The position numbers and the translations under genes were made by a program. The notes beneath the pieces were generated by a model that saw only the letters and a program-made list of their open reading frames with translations, did no database searches and had not been told where the DNA came from. From contig NC_051441.1 in assembly GCF_001649575.2 (NCBI RefSeq), positions 10,760,594 to 10,824,593 of the forward strand: a stretch of DNA of 64,000 bases, written 5' to 3'. Position 1 is the first letter of the stretch, and every line of letters starts with the position of its first letter. The DNA comes from Kryptolebias marmoratus (taxonomy: Eukaryota; Chordata; Actinopteri; Cyprinodontiformes; Rivulidae). Shown one piece after another: positions 35,551 to 47,552 of this stretch.

Positions 35551-38199
35551 TTTCTTTAATCTACAAATTAGTTCTTTCAGTTTGGTTTCCCTTCATTTTA
35601 ATATTTTAACAATTTGGAAATTATGACTTAAATAACGCAGGAAACTGCTGATTTGACTGTGTTATTAGCATTTAAATCCAAGGTTTAAATATGCTGCTTG
35701 GTTACTTATCAGTGAGTTTGGTTACGTAGTAACATTTGTCGCCTGAATGCCTTAAGAGAAGCTGACGTTGTCTCTAAATGAGGTTTGTCAGGTGAGCATA
35801 AAAACTCTTGAACACAAAGGGACGGCAGCCAAAATGTGGAAAGTAATTATTGGGAACTGCATATACACTTTTGCACATCTCACTGCTCTGTAACTCCTGC
35901 AGTCTTGGTTCACTGGGTTCACATTGTTTAGCAGTCTGCTAGAGTGGATGCAGACTGGCTCCTTTTTTTTTTTCTTCCTCTCTCACCCAAACCTTCCGCT
36001 GTACTCAATACAAAAGAGTGTGATTAATTAGCGGCCAGCAGCTATAAGGGGTCCAAATAAGTTGTCATCACTGGTCCCCAGGGTGCCTCTCTCCTTAGTG
36101 TAATTCAAAACTGATCAGACTATTATTTCTCTTCCTTGCACCTTGCAGTTATGTGCCGGCACACATTTAATGCTAGGAAACCCAGGGGACTGTGCCTAAT
36201 TCATGGCTGATAGCAGCAATACGACTTGATTGAAGTAGTAATGGGATGTTGTGGTGGAGCTCAGTCCCTTAATATTCTGATCAGTCTCTTTCTTCACAGA
36301 GAAATGTTGCTGGTGTCATCTAATGGTCGTTATACAGCAGAAAGCTTGAAATTGTGGTCATCATTTCTTTTTTTTTTAAAAGGCCTGACGGCTGTGAAAG
36401 TGAAAGAAGAGCCACCCCTGCTGGATCTCTGGAGAACTGTTGGGATTCTCCTCTTGAAGGAAATAAATAAATCTGGCACAGCAACAGTTTACAGATCAAT
36501 GTGAAACCGTTCAAAATACAGGCATCATTTATTAAGTAGCACGGTTCATACTGAACACCTTGTGTTCATACTAGATGCTTCTGATTTACAACAAAGCACC
36601 AGAGGTCCAGCTTAATGTAACTGATATTCTTTCCATTTTCAATCAAATGACAGAAAACAAAAAAATAGAAAGAGGATTCTGAAATGCAAAAACGAATAAT
36701 GCACGACTTTTCACCATCTCCACGAGACAGATTGGTGTTTTATGGCTCAATTAGGCAGCGGGAGAAAAGGCATGCCAAGACTTCCATCATAATTAGTGAC
36801 AGTGGTGCTTTAATGAGATGCAAAGATTTGTCAGAGGAGGACAACAAGTGAACAGACAGGTTGGAATAAATAGGAAACATTTTCATTATAACTCTTGAAG
36901 ATTTTGTCAATCTAAATGCTTCAGGTAGTTTTCTCAATGCTTATCCTACAAAGCGTAAACATTGAAGCCCCTTTTTATAATCCTGTTTAAAATGTTTGTT
37001 CTATTCTCAGTTTGAAATAAAACATGGAAATATTTCAACAGAACATGCAGCTAAACTGAGAATAGTGGCTTTTGGTAGCAGGACATAGACAAGATCAGCA
37101 AAAACACACACACAACAAATAACATAAAATAAGATAAAATAATGGAGATCAATGAGATTTTGGCATAACATGAAAATACAGCCCTCTTTGGAGCTCTAAA
37201 GCTCAGGTGTACTTCACAGTAGAAACCTCATTCAAAGTTTAAACAGTGTACAGAAAGTTGGACTTTTTATGTCTGACATGGCATTTTGATATCTTTTACT
37301 GTTTTTACTCAATCACAGTTTAATTTTAATGTTTTTAGAGAGTTTTCCACAAAATGATGATGTCACAGTCTAACTTTTGAAGCTCCCACTGACTTTAATT
37401 ATATTTTAGGAAGTGAAGGCTCTTTTAACTTGTCATATTTCCCACATAAAACACAGCAGAAACAAAAAAAACTAAACGAGTGACCATCAGAGTATTCTTC
37501 TGCTCATGGTTTGAGAATTTTAAAGATCAGACTTATATTTTTTGCACAATGGCTGTTTGTTTGAATCTTCTATGCCTGAGTTTCAGTCTGACTCTCAATA
37601 ACTGTCAGGGAGTGACAGACATGTGTGGTTGCCATGGAGACCACAAATGAGCCGCTTTCAGAAGGTTTAACATTTCTTTGGATCTTTGTCCTCTTTAGAC
37701 TTCTTATACAGTTCATACATCAAAATGAATGCATTTTTAGATCAGATTACTACAAAGTTATGATGGGATTTTGGGCAGCAGTCTTCAAAATTTCCTGACA
37801 AAATTTTTAGTTGTTGTTATTGCCCAATTTTTTATGTTTAAAAGAAATATTTACTATATTTTTTATCAGTTAAAATACTTATTTTATCGTATTTCTTGTC
37901 TTTTACTACAAACTGCAGATGTGTATTTTGATGTAAGTGGTGCAGTTCCAAATAATGACCACAAGAGGGAGGTGTTCCCAAACCACTGTCCATCATCTTC
38001 TCAGATTTCCAAAAAAATAATATAAATAATACATTTTTTGTTTCTGCTTGCCTGCCCGCGTTTATTTAGACAATGTATCTGTTATTTGGTGGGGATTTAG
38101 ACCATTTTTCACATTTTATATTCACATTATGCCGGTTTGAGTTTCTCGGCTGCGGTACCTGAAGTGACCACCAGGTGGCAGCAATAAAGTTTACAACCA

Positions 38200-39409
38200 G
38201 AGTCACGACTCTGAAAGAGAAGGAAGAAATAAACGAAGAGGTGTGTTTTCTGTAAGAAGGGTGTGTGTTCCTCCTCGGTATGGCGTATAAGCGTTTCGGG
38301 AAGGCTTCGGGATTTGGTTGCATATGTTTGCTGACAGTCAGACGAAGTCCACTCATCTTTTTCAGGTATGTATCTCCTGCGGAACTTGAGGGACGCGAAG
38401 TTCTTGTTTCTCCCAGAGCAGCAGAGGAGCTGGAAACGCTGTCAGGTTGTCTGAGCCTCTCAGGCTTTAAAACTAAAACCAGTCAATTTGGATACAAGCT
38501 GGTTGAAGCTGTGTCATAGACCTGGCTCCTTCCTGGACGTGGATAAGAGCACGTACCTGTTCCACACAGGTGTGTTTTTAAATGTCCTCTGCTGCTCATT
38601 CATTTGGGTTGAAAGTTGATGTAGAGGTTTTTAATGCTAAATTTGAAAAAGCAGATTAGCTATCAGACTGTGGTTATCTGCTTTACAGTCGTTTAGGTCA
38701 GTCATTTAAGGGAAAATGCACAGATATACAAGCTTACAGTGGTGTTTATTTAAGTACCAGCTGTGTACCAACCAGTTACTTTTATAAGCTACTGGTCATA
38801 AATGTGCCCAGGTCATTTATTGATTACTGCTTTGCTGTAATTTAGACACAAAAAAGGCGTGTGTTGTCATGGCAACTGCTCCATCATGACCCAACACTGC
38901 TAAACTTCTGGTTCAAGTTGTGATTGTATAACATTGTGTAAAAGCATAAAATCAGACCAGGAACATCAAGAAAAACAAGATCTTAATAACCTTTACTGGT
39001 GGTCAGTACCATATTCAGATAGCATCATCTAATTTAAACCTTTTAAAATGTATATTTACTTATGTTTGATATAATCTGTATCTAAATACTTTATAAATAA
39101 ACAAAAACATGGTTGTGCAGGTGAAGTTAGCACAATATTGTGATGTGTAAGGTCTTATTGGGATCAAAATGTGAGGTGCCGTCTCATCTCTTTGTCTGTG
39201 TAAAGCTAAAGTTATTTTATATAAATTTACAACCATTATGAGGTGTTTTAGGAAGGTGTAGACAGACATCTAATCTGTAAATCAGCTTGAGTCCGATTGG
39301 AAATGACTCGAGGAGTGATCGGTGAATTATCTCCCTGACGTTTCAGGCGGATCCTGCCTGAACTCCTGGTTACAGGTAGCTCAGTGTTGGTTGGTTCTGT
39401 TCCCAACAG
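38200..39409 (+). other. ldaf1: Probable ldaf1 promoter and 5' untranslated region
   Basis: The first coding exon is preceded by an acceptor (TTCCCAACAG|GTGTGTTG, exon base 39410), so at least one non-coding exon lies upstream. Candidate donors are CTTTTTCAG|GTATGT (38366) and CCACACAG|GTGTGT (38570). The region near 38250-38450 is less AT-rich than its surroundings. The 84-residue frame at 38265-38519 has no homology I recognise and crosses the first donor, so I do not call it coding. Confidence 0.35.
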
Positions 39410-39419
39410 GTGTGTTGAG

Positions 39420-40137
39420 ATGCAGCGGAACAGCAGCAGGTTGACCCGGCAGCTGTGGGAAAAATGGCTGACCTTTTTGAACCACCTTCAGGACGACCCC
39501 AGGGTAGACCGAAACCTTCCGTTTCTCACAAGTTGCTGTTTTCACTTTTCCTTGGATGACCCTGTTTCCAAGCCAGCTGTGTTTGTGTCATTTCTCTACC
39601 AGGTAGCGCAGCTGATGAGGACGCGGCTCGGGCAGCACCTCAGCGGCCGTCCTTTCTTAGCTCTCACACTGCTGCTGTTCAGCGCCATGGCTGCTCTGCC
39701 CGTTGGGCTCTTCCTCATGTTTGCCCTCGTTACTATTGTTATATCAGCAGTAGGATTTGTTTTCTTCGAGGGTAGGTAAACTCAACTCCTTCATTGTGAT
39801 TTTTTTTATTTGTTTTCTAACTACATGCCTGTTTTTGTGCCTTTTTAGTGTTCCTGTTGCTCGTTGGAGGGCTGACTCTGCTGTCTGTGCTCTCTGGCAT
39901 CGCCCTCTTCTCTCTGCTGGTCTCGGTCATCGTCAGCACGTTGCTTTTCACCATTCCCAACTTACTGAAGCATTATTATCCACGCCAAACAAAGGTGGTG
40001 TAACACACACCGCTCTGACAGCAGTCATCGGGTTTTACTTAAAACATCGTCTGATTCTGTTCTTTACTTTGCTTCCTCCTGAAAACCAGGAGAAGCAGCG
40101 TGAGGACGAAACTCCAGCACCGAAGGAGGCGCAGTAA
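39420..40137 (+). CDS. ldaf1: Lipid droplet assembly factor 1 (promethin / TMEM159)
   Basis: Promethin is an ER membrane protein that works with seipin at sites of lipid droplet formation. Coding exons are 39420-39503, 39603-39771, 39849-39994 and 40090-40137, together 148 residues (human 161). Residues 1-28 are a polar helix. LMRTRLGQHLSGRPFLALTL then leads into two long hydrophobic hairpins, LPVGLFLMFALVTIVISAVG and LLLVGGLTLLSVLSG, with a final ALFSLLVSVIVSTLLF. The charged tail is KEKQREDETPAPKEAQ. The signature LxxHPFLA/TLLxFxxMxAxPVG is shared with human TMEM159. Introns are only 77-99 bp. The first is 99 nt, a multiple of three, with no in-frame stop, so the frame reads through it from 39384 to 39779. 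Retaining the last intron would end the protein at KVV. Confidence 0.88.
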
Positions 40138-40554
40138 ATCCCTCCGTCCTTTGATCGGAGTTACGAGCCGGCATCACTGACGCTGCCGGGTCGGGATCCA
40201 AGGATCAGCCCAGAACGTGCTGGGAGGAGATCTGCTGTCGTTACAGATTTATAAAGCACAAAAACGCTCCAAACTCCTAAATGTTACTGCAGTTTCAGTA
40301 TGAGCGGAAGTGTTATTGTCTGTGCAATATTATTGATGTATTTATATAAAATGATTGTTCATGATTTTATCATTTCATCTGACTGAACTGTCAGAAAGAA
40401 TTAACATGCTTTAATAATCTAATTTATTTCTGCACTTTCATCCCGCTTATTGTATCCAAGTTAGTAGTTCTTCACCTAATTCTAGTAATGTGTTTTAAGT
40501 TTTCAGAAACAACGATATTCTGTCTGTTTCAATCTATTTACGTCTTTTTTAACA

Positions 40555-40560
40555 AATAAA
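40555..40560 (+). terminator. ldaf1: Candidate poly(A) signal of ldaf1
   Basis: AATAAA in TTTAACAAATAAAAAGTG, 418 bp after the stop codon. Confidence 0.5.
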
Positions 40561-42869
40561 AAGTGCTTTTTAACTACATTTTTGGCCTCTGTTTGAAGTT
40601 GAATTTACTGTAGTGATGAAACCTGCACATAAATGGTGGAACAGAGGAGCATTTTGTTGATTAGGATAGGACAACATGGCTGTCATTTCCTCTATTTTTA
40701 CAGGAATAGATTTATTATTGGTTGCTTTAACATCTGTTTTCAAAGCAGACATGTTTTACTCCCACATGTGTGCTGTTAGAGGAGAAAGTTCAGCTTTATA
40801 AGATTATTTAAATCAATATTTGAGCCCTCTCTTTACTGATTTCTTTCTTTTTTTTAGGGGTTTTCTCTGTAACATTACTGTCGTTCTGCAGGAGACATAA
40901 CTCAAAAACTAAGCCATGCAGAAAGTTTTCATTCAGTCTTATTTTCACTTTATAAGTAGAACCATAATAGATTAATAACATGATCATGTTAGGTCCTATT
41001 CCCCGGGTTCCTGTTTGGTGGCCTTTTGTGTCCAGAGAAAAAGTTATATAAATGTAGCTTGTCAGTGTTTCCAATGTTTCCTGCTTTGTTTTAGTATTTT
41101 AGTTGAATTTGCTACATTTAAAATAAATACATAATTTCGAACTGCCACTTTATTTTTAAGTATCAGAAAAAAAACTGGCATTCTGGTGTAATTTACCCAG
41201 ATTATCCAGTACTTTTCATGGATTGCAGATTTCTCTTTGAACTCCTTTAATATGCTTAATATTTGCCGTAACTTAAACTGATAACAGATTTGTAAATTTG
41301 TAATAATTCTTGAGTAAATTCTTAGCAGAATGAACATTTCTCAGTCCTTTTGTCTTTTAATAAACAGCTCTCATAAACCCAAACTGTAGATTCAGCAAAT
41401 TAGCTCTTGTATTTCAGTGGATTATAGCAGAAAGCCCTGGTGTTAAAGGCTTAATGCTGTTTGACTTTAAGGGGATATTTAAGACTTTTTCAAACTTTGT
41501 CAAATTTGCTTCATTGAGCTGAGATCAGAAAATACATCTTCAGGATTTAACTTTGATCATCAGTACTGATCCTTTCCTCGCTGTCTGCCAGGCGTGGATC
41601 CTAACGTTTTCACTTCTCCTTCACACATTTCCATCATTCTGGTTCGAGTTTATTTTGATTTCTCATCTTATTCCAGACTGACAGCCTTATAGGTCTTTGT
41701 TTAGGTTTAATTTGGTCGTTCTGTTGCCAGTTATCTTTTGTTCTGGTGAGTCTAGTCAATCTTTATGTGTTGGACGTCTTTCCTCCTTCCAGTCAGCTTC
41801 TGTGATCCTACAGGCCCACTGCTGCAGGAATGTCTTGATTCTGGAGTTCTGAAGTTTTGATAGCTCTGTTTTCTTGTTTTTAGCTGAGTTTTCTATTAAG
41901 TGATGAAGGCCGAGCAGTTATTGAAGGAATGCATGTCGCCCGCTGCCTTTTAGCCCCCCGTGTTAAACAAAGATCATCTAATGATGAGAAGGGAGGGAGT
42001 TAATGGTTGTTTTAATGAATTGTACCTCATACAAGATCTGATAATGCCAGCATGAGTTGAGGATGACTCTCAGCTACTACCACATCAAACTAAAGTAAAT
42101 CTGATTGAGCTACAGCCATTTTTGTGTTGGCTGTGGCAGCCATCTTGAACTGAGCTGACAGTCGTAGACGTACACCCAGTGATTAATTTCTGAGAGGTTC
42201 ATTAATCTCTCCGGTGGGTCATACAGAACAAACACAGACACAGGTGAAAACATTATCGTCCTTTTGCTTTCAGGCATCAAAGAGCAAACACAGAAATTGG
42301 TTCCTTGTCTTTTTCAGGTGCATAAATATACATATATTTTACCCCCCACTAAACTTCAGTAAAAGAAAATGTCACATGAACTAAAAACCTGATATTTAAT
42401 CCATAACTTGATTGTTGGCCTGGATATTTACTTTACTTTTTTATTATTATTATTATTAATTATATTTGCATAATTTCAGTAATAAGACAACAACACTAAA
42501 GTGTGATTATCATAAAATCTTTAATGGAGGTGATACCATGCAAAAGGAAAAAAAAAAAAGAAAAAAAAATACAATTCTTTTGAAATAATATTTTAGGAAT
42601 GCCGAAATTGAAAAAGTTTTTGAGGCCTTTTAAAATAGATAGAAATGCACCTACTGAGCTACGGAGTGACAAGAGGGAAGAATATCAAACGTGTTGAAAC
42701 TCTCACTTCGCAGACAGACAGATGATCCCTAAAAATGTGAAAAATTTACAAACTTTCTGGAGGATTTAGTTTGCAGTGAAACATCTCAGCGTCGGGTTTG
42801 ATAAAACCGCTGAAAGACGTTCATGAGTTTGATACTGGAGTGCAAAAGCAGCCAAAACGAAGCCTGAGC
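40561..42869. other. Intergenic region between convergent ldaf1 and kdelr2
   Basis: ldaf1 (plus) and kdelr2 (minus) converge here. The only recognisable content is a family A copy at about 41930-42295 and a short A-rich run near 42548-42570. I see no exon. Confidence 0.5.
41930..42295 (+). repeat. Dispersed repeat family A, copy 5
   Basis: It starts GAAGGAATGCATGTCGCCCG and contains GATGACTCTCAGCTACTACC, ACAGCCATTTTTGTGTTGGC and GGCAGCCATCTTGAACTGAG. It ends at AAAACATTATCGTCCTTTTG, which defines the family's 3' end. Confidence 0.75.
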
Positions 42870-43778
42870 TTTATTCATCCTTAACATATGACAAAGCAAT
42901 ATCCTAAGGTTCTCTGAGGTTTAAAATAAAGCGGCAGCTTTAGCTTTTTAACATACAGCAAAAGAACAAAGAAAAGAAAGAGAGAAAGAAAGAAAACACG
43001 CATCTTAACTTTGAACTCCAAACCAGACGAGCACCAGCTAAAATACAGACGCGCCAAAATATTTGCTGACATTTTAAGTCATTTCATGTATAAATTATTT
43101 CTTAAATTCAAAATCTACGCATGAGTTCCTCTTAAAAAACAAAAAAAGTATTTTGGCAAGACTTTGTTAAAATGCTTAAATTTTGTTTCTAAGAAAGCAA
43201 GACTTCCTACGTGATGTTGGCCTCTTTAAACATGTTTGAGTAAATTATACAGTTAAACAAATATGGTGAAATTCAGACAAAGAAACAATAAAACACTGTG
43301 AGAGTGGACATAATCCTCATCAGGCACTCAGATACGTTCATCTCGCTCTTTAATAGGACGTTTCGTTTTGTGCATTTCCTTACCAAGTCAAAGAAGGTAC
43401 TCTGCAGAATCTCTTTTTGTGACATTATATAAAAAATAAAACTAATTGAAAGAAAGGGAAAAAAAGGGAATGCACCTCGCATGTTAAAAAAACAAAACAA
43501 ACAAAAAAAAATCCTATTTTGAACAGCAATGAAAAGAAGTTTAAGGCAAGATGCTGAACACAGAAATCCAAAAGTTGATCTGGGATGATCTTTGTTCAGC
43601 TCTGGTGTTTTGTTGGCATTTACCAGTTCCATCTGCAATCATCAAGATAACTAGTGTTTTCCCCCCTGATAGTTGGCTCTCTGTTTCAGGCATCGGTTTC
43701 TGTAGGTCACGAGAATCCACGAAGTCCTCTCTGCACCCCCTGAGGCCGCTGGGAGCCGCCGTCTCCTCCTGCTGGTCG
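42870..43778 (-). other. kdelr2: Probable kdelr2 3' untranslated region
   Basis: This lies downstream of the kdelr2 stop codon on the minus strand. A candidate poly(A) signal, TTTATT read on plus (AATAAA on minus), is at 42870-42875. The intervening DNA is A-rich on plus with many short homopolymers, and no open frame is convincing. The exact 3' end is not determined. Confidence 0.4.
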
Positions 43779-46700
43779 TTACGCTGGCAGGCTCAGCTTC
43801 TTGCCTTTCAACACTGCAGGGGTGAGAAGTCAGAGCGTCATCGCTCGAAAACACATCGCATCGTGCTCAAGGTGTCGTATGAAATCCCTGCTGTTTCACA
43901 CAAACATCCGTACGTTTAAAAAAAAAAAAAAAAATTGTGTTCTTGGTCTAAAGAGGAGAAAATGAGCTTTGAGCAGCATGACCTGCATCTATATTTTTAT
44001 TCCAAAGAGGGGAAAAAAAAACAACTAAAGCTAAATGAAATAAAATGTCTGAGCAGAAATAACTCAAATACGACCAAAAAAGAACAAACAAAACCCCTAA
44101 TTTTTATTGTGCTACACTCCAAGTTTTTTCCCAGCATTTTGATGCTGAAAATCCAGTATATAATCAGAAACAAGGTGGTCTCGCCCACAAGCAAATTCTT
44201 TCAAATTAACCTAACAAGTATGAAATAAAATTCACAGAACAATTAATCAACTGGACATTTTGGAGGTCAGTGGTTTTCAGCCCCGTATTTTCCCCTAATT
44301 GTAACTGGAACTACACGGTCTTCGAGTTATCATGTAGAGATGGCGTCACAGGGCAGGAATTTGGGTTTTAAAGACTTAAACTATGGGAAACAGACACTTC
44401 ATTCAAGACGTTTACACAAAACAAACCTCTGATCAGCTAAGGCTGAACTTTGCAGTGAGGTTTTTTTTCGTCAATGGTAATCTAAGAAAGGAGACCACTG
44501 ATGACGTCAAATCGTGACTCTCAAAGTGTTCAGCTTGTAGTGTGAAAAGGCATGAGAATCCCGATTAAAGTCATATCACAATCCAGCCTTTCGGTGTTTA
44601 CGTACAGATGTGTAAAGGAAACATCATAGTTTGTGTATTAAAAGTGTCCCAAATGTCAGTTTGATTTAGTTCATGTTTACATGAAGGAAACCCACCTTTG
44701 GTAACATAAAGGTAGAAGAAGTCACAGTACAGGACAGTCTGGACCACACCCGCCACGATGGCGATCATGTCAAAGAAGCCCTCAAAGTAGTAACGCCAGA
44801 TCCAGTTGAAAAGGTAGAGGGCCCGATACAGGCCCAGGCAGAACAGGTAGTGGGTGGTGATGGTTTCAGCCTCCCCGGTCTTACTGATCATGAAGAGCTG
44901 GGGGAGGATTGCCACAGACTCCAGGTAGATGGAGAACGTCCAAAGGATCTGAAGACAGAGATGTTCGTTTTATTGAGAAGAAAATAAAATATAAACTAAA
45001 AATAAAGCTATTTGTGCGCAGCGGGCTGAATTTACCTCTAAGGGGGAGAAGTCATGGTTGATGAGAACAGAAAGACCCCCAACAGGCACGACCAGGAACT
45101 CCACCCTGAAACTGTCATGGTTTCCATCGTAGGTGGCCCTGAATTTCATGTAGATCAGGTAGACTGTGGCGTATGAACAGCCGATGTAGATCACCTGGGT
45201 AAAAAAAAACAAAAATAAAACAGAAGGTCTCATACAAAAGGAATAAAAGGATCCTGTATAAAATGTATAAATGTATAAATGGACCAGACAGGAGTCTTAC
45301 CTTCATGCTCGTGTTGTACAGCGAGATGAAAGAGGTGAGGAGATCCAGGTAGCGTGTTGTAAACACAAGCGCAAACAGAATCTGGCTCTTTCCAGAGATA
45401 CCTGAAACATAATATATATATATCAGCAGATGCACAGATGGAGCTGAGGGTCTGGAACAACATCAGTAACTTCAGAGCTGAAATACAATCTGGATAATTA
45501 ATTAGAGCACAGTGACACCTACTGGACAGGAAGGGAAAATGAGAAATCTTAGAGGCAAACCTCAAATTTTTTCTGTCCCCCTTTTTGTTAAAAAGTCATC
45601 TTGCATTACATTCAAAGTGCACTAATTACAGAAAGGAAAATCTGTCAAACAGTATGAATGAAAGAATATATCTGTCTCTATGAGATGCTAGAACAGACAT
45701 CATTAATTAAGAAAAAAAAAATCAAATCTGAGTACATAATTCTGCCTGAATTTGTTTGTTTATTCAACTGCATTATTTTGGTTCCAAGCAGAGACGGACC
45801 GACTACACAACTTTCCCCTCACCCTTAATACACCCAAAACATCAGGACACTCTGGGCGCGTAAAGTCATTTATTTTTTGTTTAATCTGAATAACACAAAC
45901 TCCAACTGAAGTTGTGGTTTGCACTTGTGAATTTGATTTTTTTTATACTTCTAGATGTAAACAAACATTCTGGTGTTTGTAGCAGGTCGTTTTTGGATGA
46001 AAATAATCGTGGGTTTCTCCTTTGTGAACCAGTTTTCCCTCATATTTTAAGGAAATGCAGATCAGGATGGCTCCTCATCTTCAGAGAGGCAGTGAGGAGC
46101 AAACAAAGACAGAAGAGGTGGAGGTAAAATGGTCTCCCTACACCCCTGTGATGTTAAACTCCTCCAGAGCTTTTATTACAAAACACAGAGCTTTGGTTTC
46201 TCCTTCATCCTAAAAGTGTGCCTTAAAAACATGCTGTGAAAACTCATAAGGAGCTGTCGTTTAAGGTAAAGTCTTGGGTTAAAACTGGAGTGTTGTAAAT
46301 GTAAAAGTTTGTCTTCTTCATGTAGCTCACAGAGATGAGCTACTGCGTTTAATTTAACAAAACTGGAGATAAGAAGAAGGCAGGTCCCAACTATTATATG
46401 CCTCCAACTAAGTGAAGAAGTTCATGGGGACGTCCTCCTACTTCTTAAAGCTAATCTTCAGGTTTATGGTACTGTTGTACTATCAGAGAATACAACTAAT
46501 GGAATTAAATATCTAGAAACAAAACAGAAAAATAAAAAACAGTACAGAGTTAGAAGGACCACAAATTTATGGCTTTGGCATTAAAATCAAGGATCAAATA
46601 CAAAAACATAAATAACATACTAACCAAAGATATTACTTAAAATATAAACTATTCTTCACATCAATCTACCACTAAAGAGGCAGCTATGCTATTGCACTTA

Positions 46701-47552
46701 TAACTGTTTTTTATTGTATAAAATTAGACATTTGTAACAAATTATACATTAATAAAGCAAATAGATTTTTCTTTAATTTATCCACAAAAATGGAGTCTAA
46801 AATGCTCTACAAAAAGATCACCAAACAAAAACAATGTCACTCCATTTGTACTGACACTAAAACTTGTTAGGAAATAGTGCATAAATTATATTCCACTACC
46901 AATAAATATTCTAATGATACAATATCAGACAGATTTAACAGCTCATCTCTTTATATCTGCATGTGACAAGACTCTTTTAATATATTTATAAAAAGTGTAT
47001 TATACCTAAATAAACTTTGAATTTTATTTCTAAAGTTCTAAAGTAACTTTTAGCACTTCGGCTACTTCCGTAGCAGCGTCCAGAGCGCCACGTCAGAAAC
47101 CAGACCGAAGGATTCGATCCCCGAGCTCCGAGATTAACCGAGCAGCCTGCGTGTTGTAAGAGCGAACGAGCCAAGCAAAACCGGTCACACTACGCCACTT
47201 TACATTTACATTAGATAATCCCATTCATCTGGTAATTAGTCTTCTACAAAACAGAAACCGAGCCGACCGCATTCCTCCGGTCCACGGCGAGTTCAGTCAA
47301 TGAATGGGTCAGATGAATGAAAGGAAACGTTAGCTCCTCAAGCTAGCTGGCGAACAAGAAAACGAAACGCCAATGTAGCAGCTGATAAGTGGCAAAGTTA
47401 TTCACTGGCGTAAAGAAAACCGAACTGTGTCGTGACTGGTGTAACTAAAGGCTGGGCTCACCTGCACACGACCTGGTTTTCCATATTTTGAGGAGCAGGA
47501 TGATGATGGCAGCGAGATGAGAAAGGTCTCCTGTCAGTCTGAAGACGTTCAT
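43779..47552 (-). CDS. kdelr2: ER lumen protein-retaining receptor 2 (KDEL receptor)
   Basis: The protein retrieves KDEL-tailed ER residents from the Golgi by COPI transport; it is a seven-helix, SWEET-like membrane protein. Coding exons in transcript order are 47552-47462, 45401-45301, 45194-45036, 44948-44696 and 43813-43779. They sum to 639 nt, exactly the family's 212 residues. Known ligand-site residues are all present: R5, H12, R47, D50, W120, E127, Y158, R169 and D193. The cytosolic tail is [11 protein letters not shown] with the lysine retrieval motif at 206-207 and S209. [15 protein letters not shown] and [21 protein letters not shown] favour KDELR2 over KDELR1 or KDELR3. The last coding exon is 35 nt, too short to appear as an open frame, and was placed by its acceptor CTGCAG. 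Promoter region is shared head-to-head with igsf6. Confidence 0.96.
45402..47461 (-). other. kdelr2: kdelr2 intron 1
   Basis: About 2 kb separate exon 1 (ending ...TGTGCAG|GTGAGC) from exon 2 (TTTCAG|GTATCTC). It is AT-rich and without family A or B copies. One GC-richer segment, 47040-47185, resembles a tRNA-derived element. The open frame at 45912-46127 has no recognisable content. Confidence 0.7.
47040..47185 (-). repeat. tRNA-like sequence, possible SINE head
   Basis: On the minus strand TGGCTCGTTCG resembles a Pol III A box and GGGGATCGAATCC resembles a B box (consensus GGTTCGANNCC), about 50 bp apart. The segment is clearly more GC-rich than the intron around it. It does not fold into a clean cloverleaf by eye, so it is not called a tRNA gene. 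Confidence 0.3.

Larger units (their letters stand above)
21630..38200. other. Gene-free spacer between gpr139 and ldaf1
   Basis: About 16.5 kb contain no reconstructable gene. The longest open frames (28231-28710 plus; 29411-29887 minus; 21667-22035 plus) have no recognisable domain, no splice context, and composition like the surrounding DNA. The content is repeats: an ATACA-type tract split by a hAT element, a CAA/TAA tract, a truncated second hAT copy, an exact 38-bp palindrome, family B at 27.5, 29.0 and 35.4 kb, family A at 31.4 kb, and a 934-bp hAT element at 33.1 kb. The stretches 25.3-27.3, 29.9-31.4 and 36-38 kb look unique and non-coding. Confidence 0.6.

Noticed and set aside
38265..38519. 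84-codon frame as a possible ldaf1 N-terminal exon
   Set aside because: It does not resemble the family's N-terminus, and it crosses a good donor site at 38366. The ATG at 39420 already gives a family-like start.
45230..45565. 111-codon minus-strand frame over kdelr2 exon 2
   Set aside because: It is a shadow frame. The real exon 2 reading frame gives [20 protein letters not shown].
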